From: Bacteroidota bacterium
GTDB lineage: Bacteria; Bacteroidota; Bacteroidia; Bacteroidales; VadinHA17
Assembly: GCA_011050615.1 (NCBI GenBank)
Contig: DRFJ01000015.1
Coordinates: 22,864 to 86,863 of the forward strand
DNA: 64,000 nt
Reading direction: 5' to 3'
Positions 46,363 through 54,699 of the stretch are shown piece after piece. The notes below the pieces were generated by a model. That model ran no database searches. It was given only the letters and a program-made list of their open reading frames with translations, and was not told the origin of the DNA. A program made the translations under genes and the position numbers. Each line of letters opens with the position of its first letter. The first letter of the stretch is position 1.

Positions 46363-47274
46363 TCAGCCCTTGTAAAATATCGCCTTCATAATATGTGAGG
46401 CCATTTTCGGATTTTCCTTAAGCCGCCTGGTGGAATAGCCAAACCAGTCCTTGCCGAAAGGTACGTATATTCTCATAACATGACCGTCTTCAACAATACT
46501 CTGCCTGAGCCTTGGCGTTACTCCATACAGCATCTGGAACTCATACATGTTCCCGGGAACATCATACTTGCGAATTAACTCGTAGGCTCCTTCAATAAGC
46601 GGTTTATCATGTGTTGCGATAGCTGCATATACCTTGTTGGCGAACATATATTCAAGGTCCTTCAGGAAATTCTCATTTACTTCTTCATACTTTTTAAATG
46701 CAATTTCTTCAGGCTCAACATATATTCCCTTGCATAGCCTGTAATTAAGGGGTATTTCTTGAGTGTCAAGATCCATCAGTCCTTTTATATCATCAAGGGT
46801 TCTGCGGAGGTAGGACTGGAAAACAAGACCAACATGCTCTGGAAATTCCTCTCTTAACTTCCTGAATAATTCAATTTCAAGATCAGTACATGGCGAATCT
46901 TCCATGTCGATCCTTATGAAATTATTGTAACCGGCAGCCTTCCGGACCACTTCCCTTATATGCCGGTAACATACCTCTTTGTCAATCAGTAAACCAAAAC
47001 TTGTTGGTTTAACTGAATAATTGCCGTCAATCTTTTCTTTTTCTGCCTTGTCGATAAGTTCAAGGTATTCATTTTTATTTGCCTCGGCTTCTTCCGGGGT
47101 TTTGATAAACTCGCCAAGAACGTCAAGGGTTACCTTGATGCCATGGCCGTTAAATTCTTTGGATACCCTTATGGCATCATCCATCGTTTCGCCTGAGACA
47201 TAAGGTTTTGAAAACATCCACACAAACTTTTTCGGGAAATACGGTAGTATTGATGCTATGAATCTGTTGAACAT
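46363..47274 (-). CDS. Proline dehydrogenase
   Basis: 303 residues, the monofunctional PRODH length. The FAD barrel motifs are visible: FIRIDMEDS (about 118), VFQSYLRRT (about 150), LCKGIYVEPEEIA (about 180), IATHDKPL (about 220), and the final RIYVPFGKDWFGYSTRRLKE with the substrate-binding Arg pair (about 273-292, quoted to 20 residues). It oxidises proline to pyrroline-5-carboxylate. It stands alone, flanked by convergent and divergent neighbours. Confidence 0.93.
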   Translation of the reverse strand: MFNRFIASILPYFPKKFVWMFSKPYVSGETMDDAIRVSKEFNGHGIKVTLDVLGEFIKTPEEAEANKNEYLELIDKAEKEKIDGNYSVKPTSFGLLIDKEVCYRHIREVVRKAAGYNNFIRIDMEDSPCTDLEIELFRKLREEFPEHVGLVFQSYLRRTLDDIKGLMDLDTQEIPLNYRLCKGIYVEPEEIAFKKYEEVNENFLKDLEYMFANKVYAAIATHDKPLIEGAYELIRKYDVPGNMYEFQMLYGVTPRLRQSIVEDGHVMRIYVPFGKDWFGYSTRRLKENPKMASHIMKAIFYKG

Positions 47275-47318
47275 GGTAGAAATATTTATTTAGTAAAAAC
47301 GTTAAAAAATAATGATGC

Positions 47319-47326
47319 CAAATTTA
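47319..47326 (-). promoter_or_regulatory. -7 promoter element upstream of proline dehydrogenase
   Basis: TAAATTTG on the minus strand matches TAnnTTTG exactly, 45 bases before the ATG at 47274. Confidence 0.45.
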
Positions 47327-47502
47327 ATTTGTTTGTCATTATGATTGTATGATTAAAGGGAAAAATTAGAAAATTTTCAAGCAATTCAGTATATTGGGTC
47401 AATATACCGGGTTTTCAGGTAATAGTTATTATTTGTTTTCATTTAGCTGTTATTTTGTGCAACCATTTTTAATGATAATAAGTCTTCAATTTGGCCCCCG
47501 TA

Positions 47503-48036
47503 ATGATAAGTGACCGGCAGATACTTGAAGGTTGTCTTAAACATGACAAGCTATCTCAGAAATTGCTTTTTGAGAAGTATTCGGGAATGCTGATGGGTAT
47601 ATGCATCAGGTATGCTACTGATATCCCTGAAGCGGAAGACATCCTCCAGGAAAGTCTGCTCAAGGTATATATTAATATTAAGGGCTACAGTGGAGAAGGT
47701 TCTTTTACAGGCTGGATGAGGCGCATTGTCATAAATACTGCAATCACATATTATCACAGGAACCTCAAGCATAAGCATCATGTTAAGATTGAGGAAGTTT
47801 TTACGGGTGAAGCAGGTGAAACAGGCATCCCTGATTCGAGATATACTGCAGACGAACTGCAGAAAGTGCTCGACCTGCTGCCTCCGGGTTATAAAGTGAT
47901 CTTTAACCTCTACGCAATTGAAGGATATAAACATAAGGAAATAGCAGAGATGCTTGGTATAGATATAAATACATCAAAGTCGCAATATTCGAGAGCCAGG
48001 TCTTTTCTGCGGAAGAAACTGGAGAACTATAAATAA
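47503..48036 (+). CDS. ECF-type RNA polymerase sigma factor
   Basis: 177 residues from the ATG at 47503 (a TTG at 47491 could add four). Sigma-70 region 2 (about 20-90: LLFEKYSGMLMGICIRYATD, EAEDILQESLLKVY, FTGWMRRIVINTAI) and region 4 (about 118-170: LDLLPPGYKVIFNLYAIEG, HKEIAEMLGIDINTSKSQYS) are present, with no region 3, so an ECF factor. The gene is followed after 3 bases by a membrane PKD protein that is a plausible anti-sigma partner. Confidence 0.93.
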   Translation: MISDRQILEGCLKHDKLSQKLLFEKYSGMLMGICIRYATDIPEAEDILQESLLKVYINIKGYSGEGSFTGWMRRIVINTAITYYHRNLKHKHHVKIEEVFTGEAGETGIPDSRYTADELQKVLDLLPPGYKVIFNLYAIEGYKHKEIAEMLGIDINTSKSQYSRARSFLRKKLENYK

Positions 48037-48039
48037 ATA

Positions 48040-49359
48040 TTGATCTTGAAATCAGAGAGGGAATATAAAAATATTGAAGAATTATACAGGGCCAGTCTCG
48101 GTGAAAGGGAGTACCCGGTTCCTGATAATTTCTGGCCGGGACTTGCCGGGAAGCTCCGATTCAGGGAGTTCCTGCGGTTCAGGCCGGGAAGCTTCAATAT
48201 TTATTACCTGGCAGGCCTTGTTGCTGCTGCTCTTACAGTGTCAGTACTGGTGCTTAAAGACCAGGGCCCCTCTGTTGATTCCCCCGATATTATAATTTCA
48301 ACTGATTCCATCACCGGGATCAATGAAAATATCATGATTAAGGAAGAATCCTTTGAAACACCCGGCACAGGGGAAAATGAGACGCCGGAAGCAGAAAAAG
48401 AGACCGGGGAAACAGGTATGCAGGGCATGGAAAATTATAAGGAAGTGGCTGAAGCAGTTAAAGCCGGCACCAAAAGAAATGAAACGAGCACGGCCAATAA
48501 AATTGACCGACTGTCCGTAGAGAATAAATTTGTCACTGAAACTGTAAGCCAGCCTTTGCCTGTGGCAGGGTTTACTCCACGTATAAGCCAGGGCTGTGCC
48601 CCATTAAGTATTTATTTTGAGAACCTGTCACATAACTATGATTCATGTGTATGGGAATTTGATGACGGAGGCCTAAGTACCGACGAAAACCCGGTCTGGA
48701 TATATGACGAAGAGGGCAATTATGAAGTAAGGCTTATTCTCTTTGGCAAAGGAGGTACAAGAACTACTAAAAGTGGCATGGTAACAGTATATCCCCGACC
48801 CGTGGCAAGATTCGAAATAAGAGAAGGAAACCCTGCCATACCTGAAGAACAGGTTCATTTCTATAACTTTTCTCAGAACGCCACAGAATGGGAATGGGAT
48901 TTTGGTGATGGGGATACAAGCCATGATTTTGAACCCTCACATTTCTATGAAAAACCCGGATCCTATTCTGTAACCTTGAAGGCGATATCTGAATATGGCT
49001 GTATTGACAGTATGGTTCTGACTAATGCAGTAGGTAATAACACATGTTATATTAAATTTCCCAATGCCTTTGTTCCCAACAAGGGAGGACCTACCGGCGG
49101 ATATTACTCTCCAAGAAGCGACCAGCAGGAAGAAGTATTCCACCCGGTATACTCGGGTGTTACTTCATATAACCTGAAAATATACAGCAGGATGGGAATC
49201 CTTGTTTTCGAATCAGATGAGCTTCAAATAGGATGGGATGGATATTATAAGGGACAGATGGCAGAGCCGGGTGTATATATCTGGAAGGTGAGGGGGACAT
49301 TCAAAAATGGTGAACCCTTTGTAAAAGGAGGTGATGTAACCCTGGTGCCAAAATGGTAA
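48040..49359 (+). CDS. Single-span membrane protein with PKD domains and gliding-type C-terminal domain
   Basis: 439 residues with a TTG start (48040, or 48046). A cytoplasmic N-terminus (about 1-55) is followed by one membrane helix (IYYLAGLVAAALTVSVLVL, about 57-75), an acidic linker (about 85-175), and two PKD domains (about 190-265 with CVWEFDDGG, and 265-335 with EWEWDFGDGDTS). A C-terminal CHU_C/gliding-motility domain ends it (about 350-439: IYSRMGILVFES, GWDGYYKGQ, GVYIWKV). The topology matches an anti-sigma or sensor for the ECF factor encoded 3 bases upstream. No classical anti-sigma helix bundle is recognised. Confidence 0.8.
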   Translation: MILKSEREYKNIEELYRASLGEREYPVPDNFWPGLAGKLRFREFLRFRPGSFNIYYLAGLVAAALTVSVLVLKDQGPSVDSPDIIISTDSITGINENIMIKEESFETPGTGENETPEAEKETGETGMQGMENYKEVAEAVKAGTKRNETSTANKIDRLSVENKFVTETVSQPLPVAGFTPRISQGCAPLSIYFENLSHNYDSCVWEFDDGGLSTDENPVWIYDEEGNYEVRLILFGKGGTRTTKSGMVTVYPRPVARFEIREGNPAIPEEQVHFYNFSQNATEWEWDFGDGDTSHDFEPSHFYEKPGSYSVTLKAISEYGCIDSMVLTNAVGNNTCYIKFPNAFVPNKGGPTGGYYSPRSDQQEEVFHPVYSGVTSYNLKIYSRMGILVFESDELQIGWDGYYKGQMAEPGVYIWKVRGTFKNGEPFVKGGDVTLVPKW

Positions 49360-49528
49360 TGGCAGAAAATCAGTAATCACACCGCAAATTAATAATTCGT
49401 CTTTTTTTCCAAAATGTTCAAAAGTTCCTGTCTTTTGTTAGTTTCCGAATAATTTATAGGGCAAAAAACGTAACTAAATTCATTTCATTTCGTTAATTTC
49501 GTACTTGATAGTCGAAACAGGACCGGAC

Positions 49529-50524
49529 TTGCAAATACGAATTAAATATACTACAGTTCTAATTATCCTTTTAATCTCTGTCAGTTTGAAGGGACAGGAT
49601 CCTCACTTCTCCCAGTTCTATGCAAATGCACTTTATCTTGCACCATCCTTCGCGGGGGCCATTGAAGAAAACCGGATATCAATAAATTACAGGAATCAGT
49701 GGCCGGCAGTATCAGGGGTTTTTAATACCTATAGCTTCAGTTACGACAGGTATATGCCGAATTTCCGCTCAGGGATAGGCATACTGGCTACTTATGACGT
49801 AGCCGGGTCGGGAGATCTCAGTACAACCAATATAGGATTACTCTACTCATACGATATACAGCTTAACCGGGAATGGCATATACGACCAGGCATTAATTTC
49901 AAATTTACCTACCTCGGCCTGAACTATGGAAAGCTTATATGGAACAGCATGATAACTGCCAGGGGAACAACCCCGTCGGTTTATCCCCCTCCATTTGAAG
50001 GAGTGGCGGATGTGGATTTTGCTTTCTCTGCCCTCGCTTATAATGACAGGATATGGGGAGGTGTTAACTTTGACCACCTTTTTAAGCCAAGGCAGTCATT
50101 CTATGGCGACTGGGATACACACGTGCCGGTGAAGGTAAATGTCTTTGGAGGGATACAGATTTCCAGGCGGGGAAGATTGCTCAACAGGTATTCCGAGGTA
50201 ATTTCTGTGGCAGCAAATATAAAATACCAGGATCGATTCTGGCAATCTGACCTTGGACTTTATTATTACAGGGATCCTGTGATTTTTGGCCTGTGGTACA
50301 GAGGTATCCCTTTTGTTACCAGCCAGGCCGGAGATGCAATTATAGGGCTTATCGGCATCAAGACGCAAAACCTGCATATCGGATATAGTTATGACTTCAC
50401 AATATCAAACCTTATAGCATCAACCGGGGGCTCCCATGAAATTTCCCTGGTTTATGAGTTCATTACTTCAACACTGGGTAGCCGCAGAAGAATGTTTCAT
50501 GCCGTCCCGTGCCCCGAATTCTAA
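49529..50524 (+). CDS. PorP/SprF family type IX secretion outer-membrane protein
   Basis: 331 residues from a TTG at 49529, which begins a normal signal peptide (LQIRIKYTTVLIILLISVSL, then KGQ); a TTG at 49505 would add eight residues ahead of it. The mature start QDPHFSQFYANALYLAPSFAG is the PorP/SprF family mark. It continues as a 14-strand-type barrel. Family members sit in the outer membrane and carry or anchor T9SS surface adhesins. No adhesin gene is adjacent; instead it follows the sigma/PKD pair. Confidence 0.88.
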   Translation: MQIRIKYTTVLIILLISVSLKGQDPHFSQFYANALYLAPSFAGAIEENRISINYRNQWPAVSGVFNTYSFSYDRYMPNFRSGIGILATYDVAGSGDLSTTNIGLLYSYDIQLNREWHIRPGINFKFTYLGLNYGKLIWNSMITARGTTPSVYPPPFEGVADVDFAFSALAYNDRIWGGVNFDHLFKPRQSFYGDWDTHVPVKVNVFGGIQISRRGRLLNRYSEVISVAANIKYQDRFWQSDLGLYYYRDPVIFGLWYRGIPFVTSQAGDAIIGLIGIKTQNLHIGYSYDFTISNLIASTGGSHEISLVYEFITSTLGSRRRMFHAVPCPEF

Positions 50525-50558
50525 GAAACTTCCTTTTTCGTAATTCACTAAATTCCTT

Positions 50559-50566
50559 TATATTTG
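50559..50566 (+). promoter_or_regulatory. -7 promoter element upstream of OmpH-like gene
   Basis: TATATTTG matches TAnnTTTG exactly, 34 bases before the ATG at 50601. Confidence 0.5.
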
Positions 50567-50600
50567 TTGCCTGTTTAGTTTAATCAATTAACAATTACTG

Positions 50601-51206
50601 ATGAAGAAGTTACCTTTAATTCTGTCTGTTGTGTCAATTCTGGGTGTAGCCTTTCTGTTAATCTGGCAATTTACCTCGCATGGTGATAAAGAAGTGGCTA
50701 AAGACCAGGCAGTTGAAGAGAAAATGCCCAGTGGAAATATAGCCTATGTGGAGATAGATTCAGTTATACTAAATTTTGATATGTATTTCGATCTCAGGGA
50801 TGACCTTATGGCCAAACAACAAAGCTCTGAAGCTGAATTGAATACAAGGGGCAGACAATATGAATCAGGTGCACGCGATTATGAAGATAAAGTCCGTAAG
50901 GGCCTGGTTACAAGAGCTACAGCTGCACAGATGGAACAGGACCTGCTTCAGCAGCAACAGGATCTTCTGACCCTCAGGGATCAGCTTGAAAGTCAACTGC
51001 TCGAAGAAGAACAGGTAATGAACAGGAAAATATTAAACTATATTTATGAGTTCCTGGAAGAGTTTTCAGCTGATCACGATTATGATTATATCCTGGCAAA
51101 AAGCTTCGGAAGCCCCCTGATGTATGCTAATGATGCCCTGAATATTACTGATGAAGTACTCAAGGGAGTTAATTCTAAATACAATAAAGACACCAGCAAC
51201 CAATAA
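50601..51206 (+). CDS. OmpH/Skp-like protein with N-terminal membrane anchor
   Basis: 201 residues. An N-terminal hydrophobic segment (about 5-25: LILSVVSILGVAFLLIWQF) has no clear cleavage site and is followed by an acidic linker. The Skp-like start GNIAYVEIDSVILNFDM (about 48-64), a Gln/Glu-rich coiled coil (about 70-145) and YDYILAKSFGSPLMYAND complete the family pattern. It may be tethered to the inner membrane rather than free, unlike the two copies after bamA. The next gene starts at once after its stop. Confidence 0.85.
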   Translation: MKKLPLILSVVSILGVAFLLIWQFTSHGDKEVAKDQAVEEKMPSGNIAYVEIDSVILNFDMYFDLRDDLMAKQQSSEAELNTRGRQYESGARDYEDKVRKGLVTRATAAQMEQDLLQQQQDLLTLRDQLESQLLEEEQVMNRKILNYIYEFLEEFSADHDYDYILAKSFGSPLMYANDALNITDEVLKGVNSKYNKDTSNQ

Positions 51207-52457
51207 ATGGACCTGATACCCGATTATCTGGCGAACAAAACATTAAGCGATGAACTGTTTGCAGATACTCCGGAAAGAGATACTGGAATAATAGTGATAA
51301 TCCCGGCCTTTGACGAGCCCGGGATTATTTCTGCCCTGGAATCCCTGCGTCAGTGCAAAAGACCACCATGCAAGGTGGAGCTTATAGTACTGGTAAATGC
51401 TCCCGGGCAGGCAGATAAAGCTCAGATTGAACAAAATAAAATTACCTGCAGCGAACTTTCAGACTGGGGAAGGAGAAATAATGATAATTTTTTTAAGCTT
51501 CTTTTTCATGATACAGGTCTAAGAGATGGCCGCTGGGGTGTGGGGATGGCCAGGAAAATGGCCATGGATGAAGCCCTGAGACGTTTCTGTTACCTGGACA
51601 ATCTCTCAGGGGTCATAGTATCACTCGATGCCGATTGCCTGGTGTCGGATAATTACTTCCGGGAAATATATGAGGAACTGTATATGCGAAGCGATCGCAA
51701 GGCCTGTTCAATTTATTTTGAACATCCGCTTTCAGGAGCATTGCCGGCCGGAATATACGATGCGATTGCACGATATGAGTTGCACCTGAGATATTACTTT
51801 CAGGCACTTAAATATGCCGGTTTCCCATGGGTCTTCCACACACTGGGCTCAGCCATTGCCGTTAAGGCTGAAGCTTATGCCAGGGCAGGCGGAATGAGTA
51901 AAAGACAAGGAGCAGAAGATTTTTATTTTATACAGAAAATGATCCCTGCCGGTGGATATTTTAACCTGAGTACCGCTACTGTCATGCCTTCGCCACGAAT
52001 ATCCGGCAGGGTACCCTTCGGTACGGGACCGATGATGGCTAAATTAGCAAAAGCTGATAATGAGTATCTTACCTATAATATCTCAGGCTTCGACTACCTG
52101 AAAGAACTTTTTGATAAGCTTATGGCTTTTTATGAAAGTGGCAGTAAAACAGAGGGGAAAATTTATTGCAGCCTCCATGAAAGCCTCAGAAAATTCCTGG
52201 AGATAAATGACTGGAGCAATAAAATAGTTGAAATCAGGAACAATACATCTTCTCCAGCTTCTTTTAAGAAACGGTTCTTTAACTGGTTTAATATGTTCAG
52301 GCTTGTTAAATACCTCAATTTCACCCATACAGAAAGATATCTTGATAAAATCCCGGTGCAGGAAGCAGCAGCCTTGCTGCTTGAAAAAACAGGACGGAAT
52401 ATCGCAAATGATGATGTGAGTGATTTATTGAGGATATTCAGGGAAATGGAAAGATAA
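51207..52457 (+). CDS. Family 2-like glycosyltransferase
   Basis: 416 residues. The GT-A nucleotide-binding start IIVIIPAFDEPGIISALESL (about 27-46) and the DxD-type metal site VSLDADCLVSDNYF (about 137-150) are clear. A long C-terminal helical half (about 280-416) follows with no membrane segment. GT2 enzymes transfer sugars to lipids, glycans or proteins; donor and acceptor are unknown. It follows the OmpH-like gene directly, and its stop is one base from the convergent FtsB-like gene. Confidence 0.82.
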   Translation: MDLIPDYLANKTLSDELFADTPERDTGIIVIIPAFDEPGIISALESLRQCKRPPCKVELIVLVNAPGQADKAQIEQNKITCSELSDWGRRNNDNFFKLLFHDTGLRDGRWGVGMARKMAMDEALRRFCYLDNLSGVIVSLDADCLVSDNYFREIYEELYMRSDRKACSIYFEHPLSGALPAGIYDAIARYELHLRYYFQALKYAGFPWVFHTLGSAIAVKAEAYARAGGMSKRQGAEDFYFIQKMIPAGGYFNLSTATVMPSPRISGRVPFGTGPMMAKLAKADNEYLTYNISGFDYLKELFDKLMAFYESGSKTEGKIYCSLHESLRKFLEINDWSNKIVEIRNNTSSPASFKKRFFNWFNMFRLVKYLNFTHTERYLDKIPVQEAAALLLEKTGRNIANDDVSDLLRIFREMER

Positions 52458-52458
52458 G

Positions 52459-52803
52459 TTATTCTTTTTCAGTTTCTGTTAACTTTTCACCATCTTCATT
52501 AACGATGATGTAAATATCCTCGTTGTCTTTCTTCATGAAATATTGTTCACGGGCAAACTTCTCCAGATTTTCATTACTTGTTTTAAGCTCGTTCAGCTTC
52601 CTCATGTCTTCTTCTATCCTTTCCTGGTAATACTCCCTGTCCTTCTCCAACTGCCTCAGATTTTTCATATAATGATATCTCTGGATAAGATTATTATTAT
52701 CAAAAATAATTATCCATACCAGGAAGACCATAAGAGTAAGAAAATACCTGTTCCTTAATATCGGCGGTATCCTGTTAAATAAGCTTCCAAAGAATTCATT
52801 CAT
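52459..52803 (-). CDS. FtsB/DivIC-type septum formation initiator
   Basis: 114 residues. A short basic N-terminus leads into one membrane helix (about 19-36, YFLTLMVFLVWIIIFDNN) and a coiled coil (about 42-85, NLRQLEKDREYYQERIEEDM). The end segment KFAREQYFMKKDNEDIYII matches the DivIC/FtsB family. With FtsL/FtsQ it activates septal peptidoglycan synthesis. It lies downstream of thiS on the same strand with a 45-base gap and need not be functionally linked to it. Confidence 0.88.
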   Translation of the reverse strand: MNEFFGSLFNRIPPILRNRYFLTLMVFLVWIIIFDNNNLIQRYHYMKNLRQLEKDREYYQERIEEDMRKLNELKTSNENLEKFAREQYFMKKDNEDIYIIVNEDGEKLTETEKE

Positions 52804-52848
52804 AGTACAAACCTAAAACAAATTTGGAAAATAAACAATGATATATTT

Positions 52849-53052
52849 TTACCCTCCACTCATCAGATACCACATCTGTACATCATCGCCATTTCTTATA
52901 ACAGCCTTGTCATAATCATCCCTTTTAATGAGTTTGCCATTGATTCTCACAATCCTCATCTTATAGCTAAACCGCTTAATGTCAAGCATCTCCGTGACGG
53001 TCATCTCGTCCCTGTCAAATTGCTCAGGCCTGTTATTAAGTCTTATCTTCAT
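52849..53052 (-). CDS. thiS: ThiS/MoaD-like sulfur carrier protein
   Basis: 67 residues, the usual ThiS length. It is a beta-grasp fold: MKIRLNNRPEQFDRDEMTVT, IVRINGKLIKRDDYD, then the obligatory C-terminal Gly-Gly (LMSGG), which is adenylated and thiocarboxylated. It overlaps thiF by 17 bases. The sequence looks like ThiS, but no thiG, thiH, thiC or thiE gene is in the window, while Moco/Wco genes are, so service to tungstopterin synthesis is possible. Confidence 0.88.
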   Translation of the reverse strand: MKIRLNNRPEQFDRDEMTVTEMLDIKRFSYKMRIVRINGKLIKRDDYDKAVIRNGDDVQMWYLMSGG

Positions 53053-53641
53053 GGTTTTTACTTTTCATTAAAATCTCAACAACTGCATTCGCCTGCATGT
53101 TTGCCACTATTCCTACACGCGGGGCCATGGGTGGCAACTCATCCGATGTTTCTGTTTTCTCATCCCCGCATATGATGAGAGTATTGCCAATTACCCTTTC
53201 TCTGAGCTCATTCGTCTTTCCATATCCTGCCAGTCCCGATCCCATAACAAGCGGCCGCTGGGGCCAGGTACACATTACTGTCTCTGCAAGCATCTCCTTC
53301 ATCTGGCAACTGTCAAAAGCCTCGACTATAATATCACAATCCCTGTAAATAATAGGGATGTTGTAAGCGCTAAGTTTTATATCATGAACTTCAATCCTTA
53401 GCCCCGGATTGATCCTGTTCAGATTATCCTTTAAGGCTTCAGTCTTCTTCATACCGGTCTGGTCAGCGAAATAATACTGCCTGTTCAGGTTACTGCTTTC
53501 AACGATATCATAATCTGCTATTACAAGCCTCCCGATACCACTGCGTGCAAGTGCAACAGCACAGTTTGACCCTAATCCGCCTGCCCCGGCTATGCCCACG
53601 GTGTACCGGGCTAAATGATTTTTTATCTCATTGAATTTCAT
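53036..53641 (-). CDS. thiF: ThiF/MoeB-family adenylyltransferase (short form)
   Basis: 201 residues from the ATG at 53641 (53653 adds four). The E1-like core is present: VGIAGAGGLGSNCAVAL (ATP site, about 15-31), Asp and Asn/Arg in ADYDIVESSNLNRQYYF, and KTEALKDNLNRINP. The two CxxC zinc pairs of E. coli MoeB/ThiF are not seen, as expected for the short ThiF type. It adenylates the Gly-Gly tail of the ThiS/MoaD protein encoded next to it. It overlaps both neighbours. Confidence 0.88.
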   Translation of the reverse strand: MKFNEIKNHLARYTVGIAGAGGLGSNCAVALARSGIGRLVIADYDIVESSNLNRQYYFADQTGMKKTEALKDNLNRINPGLRIEVHDIKLSAYNIPIIYRDCDIIVEAFDSCQMKEMLAETVMCTWPQRPLVMGSGLAGYGKTNELRERVIGNTLIICGDEKTETSDELPPMAPRVGIVANMQANAVVEILMKSKNHEDKT

Positions 53642-54350
53642 GCCTGTAATCATTTCTTACAATATACACCTTATTAAGATAAGGAAGTAATCCCCTGGTG
53701 CCATGACCGGCACCGACTATATCAAGTACACTCTTATCATTATGCCGGAAAACCGACCCGAAAACCACCTTTATGCCCGGATACCTGAACATCTCTTCAG
53801 AAATGATATTCGATGGCCCCAGCAAAAAGATACTGCAATCAGCAGGAACAATACTGATAATATCATTGAATGTATTGTTAAAAACAGTAGTCCCGGTAAG
53901 GATAATGGCTTCGGCTCCCGATAAGGATTTTTCCATTCCGGAAAGATCTGACAGAATATGACTTTGCTTTTGAATATCAAATACTTCGATGGGAAGCCCC
54001 TGCTTTAAAAACTTCTGGTAGAGACTCTCAAAATAACCTACCATGACCATCCTCCGGTATTTGCTGAAATCTATGCTCTCAAAAATATCCTTAATATCAC
54101 TGTAATCCCTCTCATAATTACATATCGAATTAAAATATGCATTCAGAATAATCCTGTGTGCCGGGTCATCCGGGTCGGGTTCACCCTCTAAAATGAGCCG
54201 GTCATTCATCCTTGTTCCCAGCGTTGCACATACTCCTATATGACCGGCCTGGTTCATTATGGCAATATATTTTTCTCCAATAACCCATTTTTTTATGTTG
54301 CTGCGGGCAAATCCCATTAGTGAATAGAAATACTTAATCGGCTCTTCCAT
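53628..54350 (-). CDS. DUF4213/DUF364-type putative metal-chelating protein
   Basis: 240 residues from the ATG at 54350. The N-terminal part (about 1-90) resembles the enolase-N-like DUF4213 region. The rest (about 95-235: RRMVMVGYFESLYQKFL, GAEAIILTGTTVFNNTFNDI, IFLLGPSNIISEEMF) is Rossmann-like as in DUF364, a family suggested from structure to chelate heavy metals. It leads the minus-strand trio with thiF and thiS, opposite the aldehyde oxidoreductase. Metal handling for tungsten is an attractive guess, not proven. Confidence 0.7.
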   Translation of the reverse strand: MEEPIKYFYSLMGFARSNIKKWVIGEKYIAIMNQAGHIGVCATLGTRMNDRLILEGEPDPDDPAHRIILNAYFNSICNYERDYSDIKDIFESIDFSKYRRMVMVGYFESLYQKFLKQGLPIEVFDIQKQSHILSDLSGMEKSLSGAEAIILTGTTVFNNTFNDIISIVPADCSIFLLGPSNIISEEMFRYPGIKVVFGSVFRHNDKSVLDIVGAGHGTRGLLPYLNKVYIVRNDYRHEIQ

Positions 54351-54367
54351 GACAATCACATTTCCTT

Positions 54368-54375
54368 CAAAAATA
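54368..54375 (-). promoter_or_regulatory. -7 promoter element for the DUF364-thiF-thiS trio
   Basis: TATTTTTG on the minus strand matches TAnnTTTG, 17 bases before the ATG at 54350, giving a very short leader. Confidence 0.4.
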
Positions 54376-54608
54376 TGCTTTTTCTCACTTCTTTCCCAGG
54401 CTCACCTGCAACCAGGTTTCATGTTTACTCGCTCACACCGGTCACAATCACAGTCCGCTCGTGAGCTCGCCCCGATACCCGGGGCCCGGTTCATGTTTGC
54501 CTTCGGCGAACCCGGCTTTGCCTCCGCTCAGGTTTCATTCTTCATGTTTCAGATTCCGGATCATAATTCATCTCTCTCTGCTATTACCGTTATGTAAACA
54601 TTAACATA

Positions 54609-54639
54609 TTGATATATGTCATTTTATCCTCTATATTTG
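54609..54639 (+). promoter_or_regulatory. Promoter of the tungsten oxidoreductase gene
   Basis: TTG (54609-54611) and TATATTTG (54632-54639) are separated by 20 bases, a near-ideal Bacteroidota promoter. About 54 bases of leader precede the ATG at 54700. Confidence 0.7.
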
Positions 54640-54699
54640 GGCTTTAACTTGTGGTTGATTTATACATTGGGAAATATTAATATTAATAACTTATAAGAA

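Larger units (their letters stand above)
54351..54699. other. Divergent intergenic region (349 bp) between the trio and the aldehyde oxidoreductase
   Basis: No convincing gene. It contains outward-facing promoter elements at each end. The block from about 54400 to 54560 is markedly GC-rich and repetitive, with variants of GGTTTCATGTTT at 54415, 54488 and 54531 and an inverted repeat built on GGTTC/GAACC. The right third is AT-rich. Confidence 0.6.

Noticed and set aside
54349..54597. 82-codon frame on plus in the tungsten divergent region
   Set aside because: It crosses the GC-rich repeat block, would overlap the trio start, and shows no domain or conserved pattern.
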